DNA of 32,167 nt from a virus: IMG/VR virus record IMGVR_UViG_3300025137_000159, positions 1-32,167 of that record, one strand, 5' to 3'. Below, one piece after another: positions 1 to 9,958 of the stretch. The translations under genes were made by a program, and so were the position numbers. The notes beneath the pieces are model-generated. The model had not been told where the DNA came from. It was given only the letters and a program-made list of their open reading frames with translations, and ran no database searches. The stretch's first letter is position 1. The number at the start of each line of letters is the position of its first letter.

Positions 1-1448
1 GCAAAATTACCACCTTCATTGAGATCCTCAACAAGCCTAGAAACAATCGCTCTAGATGGTTCATCCAATTCCATACCATCCTTCAACATAGGTTTAGAGA
101 TGAGAGGCGCAGGTATTCCTGTTGATGTACCAGACCTAGTAGCAGCAATATCAGCCGCATTACGAGCTACATTTGCCCTAGGAATAGCTTGTGTAGGACG
201 TGCAGATTCAGGTGCTAATGGTGATTGGATATCAGCATCGAAGGTAACCCTTTCAGGATCTTGCTGTAATTTTTTAGCTCCAATTTCATCGGTCTGCCAT
301 CCACGAGATGCTTGACCTTCTTCAATAGCAGAAGCTAATGGGTCAACAGTTGCAGATGTACGGCCAGTATTAAAGTAAGATTGAAATAAAGCAGCATTCT
401 CTTCAATCAATGCATCCTGTTTAGTTTGCAGTAATGCAATATCAGATGGATCAGTAGTAATTGCTAGTTCATCTGCAATCTGAGAAATCTCTTCGTCTAA
501 TTCCATAGAACGAAAGACAGTATCAGGATCAGGATTCTCTCTAACTTTAATCTCTTTGAATGCTTTAGCTGCATCATCTTTTGGTTCAAACCAATTCATG
601 ATTGGCTTACCTGCTTTAAACAGGTAACCAATGGCATCACCAATTACGGATAGGCCACCTGCTTCCAGCATAAGTTTATTACGTCGTACTTCAGGTGAAT
701 CATCATCCATTACCTGAATAGCTTGCGGAACCTTTAAACCCATTGGTCTACCAATAGATTCTAAGAATTCATCAGTACTACGAGCTAAACCTTCATCACG
801 TTCTGAGTAATCAGAAAGATAAGCGATACTAGTATCAGCTACAGCACTAGCACCAACTGCTGCAATACCTGCTGCTACTTTACCACCATTAATAGCTGAT
901 ACAGCTCTACTAGCGGCAGGTCCTGCTACTAGAGAAGCTGCAACACTAGGGACAATGACAGAAGCCATATCTCGTGCAGCAGCAGTTGCAGGGTTTTTAA
1001 ACCTTGTCATTTCATCCCAGGAGTCATCAATAGATGCAGCACCAGGGATATTGCCAATAGCATCCATTCCAAAATCAACAAGGCCAAGTTCCATACCGAC
1101 CTTACCTAGAATGGCTGCCTCAGCCTCTGCGTCAGTATCAGCAGTAGCTGCTTCAATACCGGCAGCAATTGGACGACCAACAATGGGAATAGTCTGAGCT
1201 ACAGCACTACCAGCTCTACCAATTGTCTTTTTATTATCTTCGATAAACTGTCCAGCTTTTTCTAGAATGTTTGGTTCTTCAGCTTCAGGTTTTGGAGGAG
1301 CTTCCGTAGGAGCTACCTTACCATCAGGTCCTGGTCTACCTTCTTCAACATTAGGACCTTTATAAGATCCATCATCAGGGTTTTCGTAGTATCTCTTCAG
1401 TTGCTCTTCATCATCGTAAGTAGAAGGCTCGAAAGGAGAGTATGTCAT
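1..1448 (-). CDS. Large internal virion protein, gp16 slot (partial, runs off left edge)
   Basis: The reading frame is open from an ATG at 1448 to the left edge (about 482 codons). The ATG overlaps the TGA of the upstream virion gene (ATGA), which supports this start. The first 70 residues or so are rich in Pro, Asp and Glu. A long Ala/Gly/Val-rich, weakly hydrophobic stretch follows (about residues 75-230), then a charged helical region. I recognise no catalytic motif in the part present. By T7 gene order (tail tube B, gp14, gp15, gp16) this is the third large protein after tail tube B, the slot of the ejected core protein gp16. That assignment rests on position and size, not on a motif. T7 gp16 carries a lytic transglycosylase near its N-terminus; none is visible here, and the neighbouring protein carries the wall hydrolase instead. 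Confidence 0.75.
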   Translation of the reverse strand, partial: MTYSPFEPSTYDDEEQLKRYYENPDDGSYKGPNVEEGRPGPDGKVAPTEAPPKPEAEEPNILEKAGQFIEDNKKTIGRAGSAVAQTIPIVGRPIAAGIEAATADTDAEAEAAILGKVGMELGLVDFGMDAIGNIPGAASIDDSWDEMTRFKNPATAAARDMASVIVPSVAASLVAGPAASRAVSAINGGKVAAGIAAVGASAVADTSIAYLSDYSERDEGLARSTDEFLESIGRPMGLKVPQAIQVMDDDSPEVRRNKLMLEAGGLSVIGDAIGYLFKAGKPIMNWFEPKDDAAKAFKEIKVRENPDPDTVFRSMELDEEISQIADELAITTDPSDIALLQTKQDALIEENAALFQSYFNTGRTSATVDPLASAIEEGQASRGWQTDEIGAKKLQQDPERVTFDADIQSPLAPESARPTQAIPRANVARNAADIAATRSGTSTGIPAPLISKPMLKDGMELDEPSRAIVSRLVEDLNEGGNF

Positions 1449-4400
1449 GCTTTAGATCCATGTAGGAATGAGAAACGTCTACCATCAGGTAGTTGAATTA
1501 TTGCTTTATAGCCGAATGAAGTGTTATAACCACCAACTACACGAGCGCCTCCTTTAAGCTTCAGCAAGCTGCCACTAGCTGTTGGATAGTCCCATCCTAG
1601 GTGTATACCATTACGGTACTTCCTAGCGGCATAGAAGGATGTATTAGCGGGTCTATTACCCTTACCGTAATACTTCTCTGCTAGTTCTGACATACCAACT
1701 TCTCCAAATTCAGGATCACTTACAGAAACATAGTTCTCTAGTGCATCCTCATCAAAGTAAGCGTTTGTCTCATCAGCAGCAGTATTAGGATTATCTGCTT
1801 GTTTTACATCTAAATGTTCAGATGGATCCATACCAGGTGCCATAATATTTCCAGTCTTATAGAACACCTGTTTCATTGTAGGTGACATATAATTAGGATC
1901 AGTAGCTGGTGAACCTTTATATTCAATAATAGGTTGGTCTGGTTTAAAGCCCATACCTTCCAATACACCTAATGTCTTTGTTACATAATTAGGGTCAGTA
2001 GCATATCCTGCATTGTATATAGCTTCAACAGCTTGGCGATATGTCTTAGCTTCTTTAAACCCAGGCGCTTTAGATGCCCATGCATTCAGGTCTTTTACTG
2101 ACTCAAGAGGTGATGCATAGTTCTTAAAAGTAGAGGGTTGAGATATAGGCTGACCATCAATGAATTCTTTAGTTGTAGCTCGTGTACCCTGACCATCCTT
2201 ACTCTTAATATTAAATAGAGCATTAGGTCCATGTACAGTCTTACCACGACCAGTCTCTAATGCCCACATAGCAGCCGCTAGAGGAGGTGATTTGAAGCCT
2301 GCTGCAGTAGCTAAGGACATCACATCCTGTTCACCTTGGAAGCCCGTACGGACCTTGTTGACGGCATTACCAGAGCTAATGATTGATGTAGCAATACCAG
2401 CACGAGTAGGTTGCTTAAGCATACTTTCAAGTGCAGGGTTATCTACAATCTGTTCAGACAGTACATCATATGATCCTGGTTTAATTTCTTGTTTAATACC
2501 TGCAGCTTTTAACTGCTCATTCAATACTTCATAAGGTTTCTTTTTAGTAAGGCGTGCTACTTCATTAACCCATGGTGTATAAACAACAGAACGACCATTC
2601 TTTACATCACCTTCTAAATCAGCCAGGTAACCTGTTGATAGATATACCTTCTCTGCTAGTAGGCTAGGTGAAGCAGTAATGTCTTGATATTGTTTAGATA
2701 CATCAGAACGTTGTTCAGGTGTAAAGTTACCAACTCGAAAGTTCTTTACATAGCCTTGTGTTTTATCAGCTTTATTTGCAGGTACAACATAGAATGGATT
2801 CTTTTCATCATCCATACCATTAGCTACATAAGTAATTGTATCCTTCTTTGCTTCAATAGCTACCTGATCAGGAGTAAGCTTAGGATCTTCTGAAAGTTCT
2901 TTTAATCTATTGACATAGTAATCACCAGCAGTTGCTGTAGCCCAGCCAACGCTAGCATCAACACCAGTTCCAAGATCCATTTCGCCTAGCTTTGAACGGA
3001 ATAAAGCTTTAATTTCTGTTTCTACATCTTTTCGTTTATAACCTTCACGTTCAGGATTAGTAGTAGGTCCAAATTGTTGGATTCTTTCATTAAGGCTTGA
3101 GATCTGATTTTTATTTAACCAGTTCATATTCTGTTGAAGATCAAGCTCCGTCAATGTACCTTGATTAGCTTGTGCCTCAAGATCGACATAGGCTTTCGTT
3201 TTGTCAATCTTGTCAGCGTTACCAGGACCATACGCTTCAAATCTATCTACTGCACGCTGATATAAAGCAGGATCAGTAGCTCTATACTTAAGAAGTCCTC
3301 TTCGGATTTTTACAGCCTCAACACTATCAATACGTTGATCATTTTCTAAAGCAGTAGAGACAATAGTATCAACTTCTTCATCAACAATGGCCGCGTTACG
3401 AGTATCAACACTAGTTTCAATCCTGTCTTCACGCTCAGAAATAACCTTGTTTAATTCAAAGAGTGCTTCACTAGACTTGACATCCTCTAATGTACCTACT
3501 TGATCACCATTAAACATAAATTGTTGGTTATTAATCCACTGTTTAATGGCTGGCAGATCATTATCAAATTGACCAGTCTCTACAAGATCCTGTACTTGAG
3601 GCAGGTAAACACTATCTCTAATAAATGCCTTATCAATACTACCATCAGGTTTTAAGAATTTACCGCCAGACTCGACCGCAATGCGATTGATAGAACGTTC
3701 CATCGACATAGTAGAGTCAGGATTATCATTCTGAGTAAATCCAACATAAATTTCAGAAGTAAGAACTCTATTTTCAGATGCTTCCTGCTGTTTAACTTTT
3801 TGCTCTTCTACGTTAATTTCATTCGCAGCTAAAAATCTACCAATAGCCCGGTCTGCAGGATCAGTAAAATTTTTTTTAGTCCAAACTGGATCAAGTTTAT
3901 CGAATTCAACAGAATTAGCTACTCGCATTTTGAGTTGCTCAGTAGCTTGATAAGCCAACAGACCACCTCTATTTAAGGCATCCTGAACAGTAAATTCTAA
4001 CTCTTCACCATCTTGATCAGTAACTTTAATTCTAGAATCTAAATTCTCTTTTATATACTGAGGCATATAGTTTGCAACATGTGCAGCTTTAGCTTTCTGC
4101 CATATAAGAGGTTTATAACCTGCACCCATTTGACGTACAGGATCAGCTTGAAGCTCACCGGCTGTCTCGGCAATTTCATTCGCAGAGGAATTTGCAGTTG
4201 CATAATCAAGTAGACTTTGATTTTCCTCTGCTACTTTTAAACCAATTGTACGATTATACTGCTCTATATTAGTAGCTTTAAGTTGGTTTAACTCATTAGT
4301 TGCATCATAGAACTGTTGTATATTTTTCTCATTTTCTTTGTTAATCCAATTCTCTGTATAAACTTCACCAGCTTTAACAGAAAACTCACCAATAGATTTC

Positions 4401-4711
4401 CAAAAACTTTCAGAGTTTGCTCCTTGTTGTATGGTGTTAGCAATACGCTGATCCTCATTACGATTAACAGAATCCTGATAATCACGCCTAAAGGATTGTT
4501 CTAACTGAAAATTTTTGTCCCTATTTTGTTGCTCGTCTCTTAATTTTTGACGCATGACATCCATGTAGGAGCGTTGCTGCTCCTGAATCATGCGCTCTCT
4601 TTCTTGAAAGTTGCGAGACTCTTGTGCGTTAGCTTGCAGGATCCGTCTTGAACGTCCTGGATTCGGTGAAGTAGAAAAGGAGCCGTAGCTCCCATAAGAC
4701 CTGTATGCCAT
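1445..4711 (-). CDS. Internal virion protein with C-terminal peptidoglycan hydrolase domains (gp15 slot)
   Basis: 1088 residues. The N-terminal ~110 residues are polar, rich in Gln/Arg/Glu, and probably coiled coil; the middle is helical without known motifs. Around residues 800-960 there is a FlgJ/glucosaminidase-like domain (PF01832 type), with WALETGRGK carrying the expected catalytic Glu near residue 817, followed by NALFNIKS. Around 1035-1088 lies a segment resembling an M23 (LytM) metallopeptidase: HLGWD gives the H-x3-D metal motif, then GYNTSFGYKAII and FSFLHG. The protein stops five residues after that His, so the usual HxH motif looks incomplete. Wall-degrading domains in an ejected core protein would open the peptidoglycan during DNA entry, as T7 gp16 does. 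The upstream gap of 30 bases to the previous gene has no clear ribosome-binding site. The gp15 label rests on gene order only. Confidence 0.8.
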   Translation of the reverse strand: MAYRSYGSYGSFSTSPNPGRSRRILQANAQESRNFQERERMIQEQQRSYMDVMRQKLRDEQQNRDKNFQLEQSFRRDYQDSVNRNEDQRIANTIQQGANSESFWKSIGEFSVKAGEVYTENWINKENEKNIQQFYDATNELNQLKATNIEQYNRTIGLKVAEENQSLLDYATANSSANEIAETAGELQADPVRQMGAGYKPLIWQKAKAAHVANYMPQYIKENLDSRIKVTDQDGEELEFTVQDALNRGGLLAYQATEQLKMRVANSVEFDKLDPVWTKKNFTDPADRAIGRFLAANEINVEEQKVKQQEASENRVLTSEIYVGFTQNDNPDSTMSMERSINRIAVESGGKFLKPDGSIDKAFIRDSVYLPQVQDLVETGQFDNDLPAIKQWINNQQFMFNGDQVGTLEDVKSSEALFELNKVISEREDRIETSVDTRNAAIVDEEVDTIVSTALENDQRIDSVEAVKIRRGLLKYRATDPALYQRAVDRFEAYGPGNADKIDKTKAYVDLEAQANQGTLTELDLQQNMNWLNKNQISSLNERIQQFGPTTNPEREGYKRKDVETEIKALFRSKLGEMDLGTGVDASVGWATATAGDYYVNRLKELSEDPKLTPDQVAIEAKKDTITYVANGMDDEKNPFYVVPANKADKTQGYVKNFRVGNFTPEQRSDVSKQYQDITASPSLLAEKVYLSTGYLADLEGDVKNGRSVVYTPWVNEVARLTKKKPYEVLNEQLKAAGIKQEIKPGSYDVLSEQIVDNPALESMLKQPTRAGIATSIISSGNAVNKVRTGFQGEQDVMSLATAAGFKSPPLAAAMWALETGRGKTVHGPNALFNIKSKDGQGTRATTKEFIDGQPISQPSTFKNYASPLESVKDLNAWASKAPGFKEAKTYRQAVEAIYNAGYATDPNYVTKTLGVLEGMGFKPDQPIIEYKGSPATDPNYMSPTMKQVFYKTGNIMAPGMDPSEHLDVKQADNPNTAADETNAYFDEDALENYVSVSDPEFGEVGMSELAEKYYGKGNRPANTSFYAARKYRNGIHLGWDYPTASGSLLKLKGGARVVGGYNTSFGYKAIIQLPDGRRFSFLHGSKA

Positions 4712-4741
4712 TTTAAAATGATGTTTAGTTTGCTTTACTTA

Positions 4742-7702
4742 TTAGCCACCTAGAGCCTTATTAATAGCCCCAGCATTTGACAGAGTTAATGAAGCTATAT
4801 TACCTAGCCCCTGTCCAACAGCAGATAACACTGCTCCACCTTTAGCTACACCTTTGATAGGTTTAGGAGTTTCCATAGGCTCCCTTGGATCCTGGTAAAT
4901 AGTCTTAGGATATTTAAGGGGTTTAGCTGGTTTAGGACCTTTAACAGGTTTAACCAAACGATCTTTATCAGCCGTAAGGTCTGCACTATATTGATCCAAT
5001 GCAACACCTTTGACGTTAGCATCAAATGCTTTATCAATGGATTTGATAGATTGCTTGTACTCGTCTTTTTCAATCTCACGTTGTGCATCAGCACGTTTGA
5101 GTTCTTTGTTTTGTTGTGCTTCAGTAAGATCATAATCTCTAGAAGCAGATTTAAATGCTTCCTCAGCACCTAATTTATTAACTTTATAATCATCCTTAGC
5201 AGCAAGCTTAGCATTTTTAGAACGTTGAATATCAAAACCATATTGAGATAAGCTTGCATCTAATGATGCCATAAGCTGTTTCTTTTCAGTCGTCATTGAT
5301 GCAAGACTATTTTTAAAGACTTGATCTTCAAGCGTTATTTTATCCTCAGTTTGCTTTTTGACAAGCTCATTGTTGGCGCGCTGATTTTCAACAAGCCTAC
5401 CTTTATCTATATTCTGAAGACTTTCGGTTTCAACAATATCCTGCGTTTGACGTGCAGCATCAATCTCTGAAAGTTCTTTAATAGCATTTTGCTGCTTAAT
5501 ATCGCGATCACGATCAATTTGACTACGTTTAAGATTGTCTGTTTGATTGTCCACGCCCCGATTCATATCTGCTAAATCACGTTCAAGAGTTTGATTCCCT
5601 TGGTTCATAGCACGATCTCTATCTGCTCTATCTTGATCTAATCGAAGAGAATCCTGATTTAAAGCCCGATCCTTATCACCTTTTCTACGTTCTAGGTTTT
5701 GTGAATCTTGAAGTAGAGCACGATCCCTATCTGATAAGTTACGACTTAAAGTTTGATCAAGTTGATTTTTCCTTCTAGCTGTTGTACTCTCTTGGTCCCG
5801 TTCTGTTTCCAAATTCTGCGCTAAACGCCTGTCGCGGTCAATCGCCTCTCTAGATAAAGATTCTTTAGATTGATTCTTTAATAAGTCACTAGAGCCTTTA
5901 GAAAATGCTAAATCTTGTTCGGCCTGAGTAAGCCCTCTAGCGCGATCAGTAACACTTCTCTTGAAGGTATCCTGTTGGTCACGTTTACGGCGTTCATTCG
6001 ATATCTGCTGCATAGATTTTAAACTACCAGCTTCTTTGATACGTCGCCTAATATTAGTAACAAGATCGCCTTGCTGGATATCACCACGGAGAATACTGTC
6101 AGTAAGCTGTGCATTCGCACGACCTGCAGAAGCCATAGAAGAAGCTACAAGACGTGCAGCAGACCTTCCTCGACGACCAGATGCAGAAGCGATTCCTTGT
6201 GACTGTAGAGCCTCAAGATTGTTAGCCTGCTGCTGAAACATTTGTGTAGCGCGTTGCTGCTGATATTGCAATGCACTAGTAACCAATTCACCTTTAAGGT
6301 CAGAAATACGATTATTACCTTCAAATAGCTGGTATTTAGTTTGATCATCAAGATCAACAATAGCTTGATCTTTAGCAAGTCTTTGGTCTCCTAAAGTATC
6401 CTCAATAGACCCTATGGTTTGTTGAGTTTTTAATTGTGCAGATTGTAAATCACGATCTAGATTTTGTTGCAATTGCTGTGTAGCTAAACTAGAATCACCA
6501 AACTGATCTTTAATATTTTCCCTGGCTTGCTTATTAGCTAGTTTTTGAGATCCAAAATTACCTTGTAAATCAGCTTGTTGCTGTGCGGTGGCAAGAGCAG
6601 CATCACCAAACGAATCCATGATATTTGCACGATTCTGCTCACTAGCTAATGATTGATCACCAAATTGAGCACCAATATTTGAACGATTAATATCACTCTC
6701 CATGGATTGGCGTCCAAATTGCGCAGAGATATTTTCTTGATTCTGTTGATTAGCTAATTGTTTATCGCCATAGGCATCTGTAATTTCAGCCTTATTCTGC
6801 TCACTGGCTAATGATTGATCTCCAAAACTATCAGTAATACTGGCTATGTTTTGATTGATAGACATGATCTCACGATCACGCTTTGCAGCAATGGAATCTG
6901 TTTGCTGAGCATTTTGTAGCTTCTGATTAGCAAAGTTAGAATTAATGCCAGCTATATTTTGAGTAGAAGCAAGATTTGCATTGTCAATTTGATTTTGCAA
7001 AGCTTGTTTATTACCAAGCGTATTAGTCTCAAGAGAAGCTTGTTGATTAACAAAAGCCTCATCAGCGAGTGTTTTCTTATCTTTAACAAATCCTTTATTA
7101 GCTTTGGCTTCATTAATAGATAAATTTGCTGCCAATTTAGCTTGTTCTAAAGCATTTTCATTTCGTTTGTCAGAAATTGTTTGTGCAGCGGTAGCATCTT
7201 TTAAATTATTTTTATTACCCTTGAGCGCAAAATTTACTGCATCTTGATCTTTAAGATAGCTTAACTTATTACGAAGATTAGCGAAGTCTTGTTCTGCATA
7301 TTGTTCGTCACGTTTATTTTCTGTTTCTGTTACGGCAAGCTTGGCAAACTTTTCGTTGAGTTTAGTTTGATTTTTATAATCTTCCTCAGATGCCTGATAA
7401 GCTTCCTTTTCAGCATCGAAAACACGCTTCCGCTCTTCCAATGCACGATCATAACCCTGTTGATCAACAGCTTCCCGAAATGTAATCTCATTTTCGTTAT
7501 TCTGTCTATTAGTTTCAACAGTTTGTTTTTCATATTCGTAAACATCAGCCCTCTGATTGTTCTCAAACTTCCAATTCTTTTTGTCCTGCTGAAACTGTTT
7601 TTTGATCGCCTCTTTGTTTGCAGAATCAGCACTACTAGCACCAGCAACACTCGCGCCCAAACCCAATGCACTAACACCAAGACCTATCCATGCGGCTGGC
7701 AT
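4742..7702 (-). CDS. Internal virion protein with 18-residue helical repeats (gp14 slot)
   Basis: 986 residues, almost entirely Gln/Asn/Asp/Arg-rich helix. The N-terminus (residues 4-24, WIGLGVSALGLGASVAGASS) is a hydrophobic Gly/Ala segment like the N-terminus of T7 gp14, which forms the outer-membrane channel during ejection. Residues 253-450 are eleven in-register units of 18 residues (consensus like I-x-D-x-FGDQ-x-LA-x-x-Q-N-x-x-N). Residues 586-747 are nine further 18-residue units of a different type (DRDRALxQDSxxLxRDxx). Between them, about 500-530, lies a basic Ser/Ala-rich segment (SGRRGRSAARLVASSMASAG). The start has a strong AAAGGAG site eight bases upstream, inside the end of tail tube B. 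T7 gp14 is only about 200 residues, so this would be a repeat-expanded version if the slot assignment is right. Confidence 0.8.
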   Translation of the reverse strand: MPAAWIGLGVSALGLGASVAGASSADSANKEAIKKQFQQDKKNWKFENNQRADVYEYEKQTVETNRQNNENEITFREAVDQQGYDRALEERKRVFDAEKEAYQASEEDYKNQTKLNEKFAKLAVTETENKRDEQYAEQDFANLRNKLSYLKDQDAVNFALKGNKNNLKDATAAQTISDKRNENALEQAKLAANLSINEAKANKGFVKDKKTLADEAFVNQQASLETNTLGNKQALQNQIDNANLASTQNIAGINSNFANQKLQNAQQTDSIAAKRDREIMSINQNIASITDSFGDQSLASEQNKAEITDAYGDKQLANQQNQENISAQFGRQSMESDINRSNIGAQFGDQSLASEQNRANIMDSFGDAALATAQQQADLQGNFGSQKLANKQARENIKDQFGDSSLATQQLQQNLDRDLQSAQLKTQQTIGSIEDTLGDQRLAKDQAIVDLDDQTKYQLFEGNNRISDLKGELVTSALQYQQQRATQMFQQQANNLEALQSQGIASASGRRGRSAARLVASSMASAGRANAQLTDSILRGDIQQGDLVTNIRRRIKEAGSLKSMQQISNERRKRDQQDTFKRSVTDRARGLTQAEQDLAFSKGSSDLLKNQSKESLSREAIDRDRRLAQNLETERDQESTTARRKNQLDQTLSRNLSDRDRALLQDSQNLERRKGDKDRALNQDSLRLDQDRADRDRAMNQGNQTLERDLADMNRGVDNQTDNLKRSQIDRDRDIKQQNAIKELSEIDAARQTQDIVETESLQNIDKGRLVENQRANNELVKKQTEDKITLEDQVFKNSLASMTTEKKQLMASLDASLSQYGFDIQRSKNAKLAAKDDYKVNKLGAEEAFKSASRDYDLTEAQQNKELKRADAQREIEKDEYKQSIKSIDKAFDANVKGVALDQYSADLTADKDRLVKPVKGPKPAKPLKYPKTIYQDPREPMETPKPIKGVAKGGAVLSAVGQGLGNIASLTLSNAGAINKALGG

Positions 7703-7705
7703 AAT

Positions 7706-9958
7706 TTAACTCCTTTGATAATAACGTGGGGTATACACTCCCTCCCACATTAACTTGTTCAATGTTGAAGGATATGGTGAATCGCTAAAGATTCTAAAAT
7801 TAAAGTATTCATTCCGTTGATGAATAGGAATAGTAAATACTAATTGTTTGTAAATTGGTAACGTATCTGCCTTATAAAACTCTGTATTTGCTACGCTATA
7901 GGCTGTAGTAAATTCATCGTTATCGGTATAATTTTTAATTTGAAAATCAACAAGACCAGAATTAGTAAAAGAGAACTTGTAACGACTAATGCGTAAAGAC
8001 GCTGTGTAATCAGCAGATTCTCCAGACCTAAAGAATGTAGTAGGTAGGTCTAATATCATGTCATACTTATATCCGATTACGTAGTTAGAAGCATCAGGTA
8101 CAAAATTACCAATGATCTGAAAATTATTGCCTTGAATAGTTGCATCAAAAAAGGCTCCACACTGTTGATTACTGATAGGAGCACCGGCTGAACCAGCAGC
8201 AACTGCGGTAGTAGAGAAGATCAGACAGGGTTTAGCTCCAGATGAAGTATCAAGTATTGGGTAATTAGCAGGTACAGGAATTGTAGTTAAATCAGTACTA
8301 GAATCATACGTAGGTGTACCAGTATTACTTGTCCATAAATCAAGGTACGGCCCCAAAGCTATATTAGGAGCAGAGGTTAAGAGACTGTCATCGGGACTCT
8401 TATTTAGTGGTATTTCAAAAGCAATAACCTTATTATCTACAGTTCCAGCTAGACCAAACATAGTATCATTTGTAAATCTAGAGGCAAGTGAGTTACCAGG
8501 TAATTGCCATTTAAACCACGACGCTTGTTGCCGTTGACCACCATCCATAAATTGCTTATAAAACCATACATAAGACTGAGTTGAATCAGACATGGCTATG
8601 AATTGATTCTGTGGATTGGAAGTGAATTGATTAATGGATGACGGGATATACTCAGAAGCAATCTTACTTACCTCAGTAGTAACAGGGTCGTTATCCATAC
8701 CTCTAGTTAAAAGCCTGAAAGCATGAGAGTAACGAAGTGTTTTAGATATATAATAAAATTCACCACCTAACTCAACAGGCCTTAAGTTATCATCAACTTG
8801 ATAATTAGAGATTGATTTGATAATAGCAGTTTGTGGAGTGATAACACCAGAGTCTGCAACCATCATAAACTGCTCATTATTAGCAAATAATATGAGCCCC
8901 TGTGCTGCAGGAAGGACGTTAGAAAGACGTATGGATCTAACACTACTAGCATTTAAATCAACAGGGTCTGAAGCAATACTGATTTGTGCTGACTTATTGT
9001 AGAAGTCATGAACCTGTGGTGTAGCAGATACGTTGTCAGCCTTTAGCGGTTGAGACATAACAACGTTATCTTGAGATAGAAAACCTAACCTATTAAAATA
9101 AAAAAAGGTATCCTGAATGGTGCTTCCCACGAAACTAGGATGGAAATTAGTAGCATCGTCACCAACAGTTCTATCACTATAAAGCTCTTCCCCTAAAGTA
9201 AATGTATCTCTACCTGTTGGATTATCGATAGTTTTCAGTAAGTTATGTGGTGCAGTCCAATTATTAAATCCATTAGAAATTCCAGGGAGAATTGTTTCAG
9301 ACCAAGAGGAACCATTCCAGGTTACATAGTAATCGTCATTCTGAGTATTCTCAGTATTAATAATTTTATAAATACTGCTTACAGCAGGACTTACAGGTAA
9401 AGATGCAAAGGTAGATACACTGCCAGTTAAAGATCCAGAAGTAAGAATAGTGCTAGGACTAACAACCATCTTTCTATTTAAAAGAGTTGTTCCCTTCTCA
9501 ACAGTAATCGTCTTATAATCGTTCCTAGAACTACCAATTAGATAAGCTCTTGTTGTACCTGCTCCGCTGCCATCCTTGGACGAAGACGGATCAGTATCAT
9601 CCGAATAGACTATGTTGCACTCCAGGTTTGTACTAACATTCCACAGTCTGATTTGACCATACGTAGACAATGTTGACCCAGAATAAGTAGCTGGAATGAT
9701 ACAACCAAAGTATAATGAATCCTCTTCTCTAGAAATAGAGAACCAAAATGCATCCTTCACATCAACCAAGTTGACTGGATTGTTACTTAGATCTAGCAAT
9801 GTATTTAGATATTTACTACCTGGACGTTTCTGCAGACCAAATACAATATCAGGGTATCCATTCTGACATTCCTTTAGGAATCCAGGTTTCTTAACTACAT
9901 CAGGTTCTTGAGAGACTCCAAATATATAAGGAGAGATTTCTTGTGTAATAGCAGGCAT
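7706..9958 (-). CDS. Tail tube protein B (nozzle, gp12-like)
   Basis: 750 residues, beginning MPAITQEISPYIFGVSQEPD, then FGLQKRPGSKYLN, the typical opening of T7 gp12-type nozzle proteins in cyanopodoviruses. The rest is beta-rich, Ser/Thr/Asn-rich sequence, as expected for the propeller-like nozzle that continues the tail channel and contacts the fibres. No transmembrane segment or signal is seen. Its ATG shares one base with the stop codon of tail tube A (TAATG), so the two are translationally coupled, as in T7 where genes 11 and 12 are adjacent. The following gp14-slot gene starts four bases after its stop. The assignment combines the recognisable N-terminus, the length (T7 gp12 is about 794 residues) and the gene order. 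Confidence 0.9.
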   Translation of the reverse strand: MPAITQEISPYIFGVSQEPDVVKKPGFLKECQNGYPDIVFGLQKRPGSKYLNTLLDLSNNPVNLVDVKDAFWFSISREEDSLYFGCIIPATYSGSTLSTYGQIRLWNVSTNLECNIVYSDDTDPSSSKDGSGAGTTRAYLIGSSRNDYKTITVEKGTTLLNRKMVVSPSTILTSGSLTGSVSTFASLPVSPAVSSIYKIINTENTQNDDYYVTWNGSSWSETILPGISNGFNNWTAPHNLLKTIDNPTGRDTFTLGEELYSDRTVGDDATNFHPSFVGSTIQDTFFYFNRLGFLSQDNVVMSQPLKADNVSATPQVHDFYNKSAQISIASDPVDLNASSVRSIRLSNVLPAAQGLILFANNEQFMMVADSGVITPQTAIIKSISNYQVDDNLRPVELGGEFYYISKTLRYSHAFRLLTRGMDNDPVTTEVSKIASEYIPSSINQFTSNPQNQFIAMSDSTQSYVWFYKQFMDGGQRQQASWFKWQLPGNSLASRFTNDTMFGLAGTVDNKVIAFEIPLNKSPDDSLLTSAPNIALGPYLDLWTSNTGTPTYDSSTDLTTIPVPANYPILDTSSGAKPCLIFSTTAVAAGSAGAPISNQQCGAFFDATIQGNNFQIIGNFVPDASNYVIGYKYDMILDLPTTFFRSGESADYTASLRISRYKFSFTNSGLVDFQIKNYTDNDEFTTAYSVANTEFYKADTLPIYKQLVFTIPIHQRNEYFNFRIFSDSPYPSTLNKLMWEGVYTPRYYQRS

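Noticed and set aside
2684-2893. 69-residue plus-strand frame with membrane-like sequence
   Set aside because: Antisense to the gp15-slot gene and explained by its codon composition; no ribosome-binding site or context.
7289-7753. 154-residue hydrophobic frame on the plus strand
   Set aside because: It is antisense to the gp14-slot gene; its Phe/Leu-rich content is the mirror of Lys/Glu/Asn codons in the real gene, and it has no neighbours on that strand.
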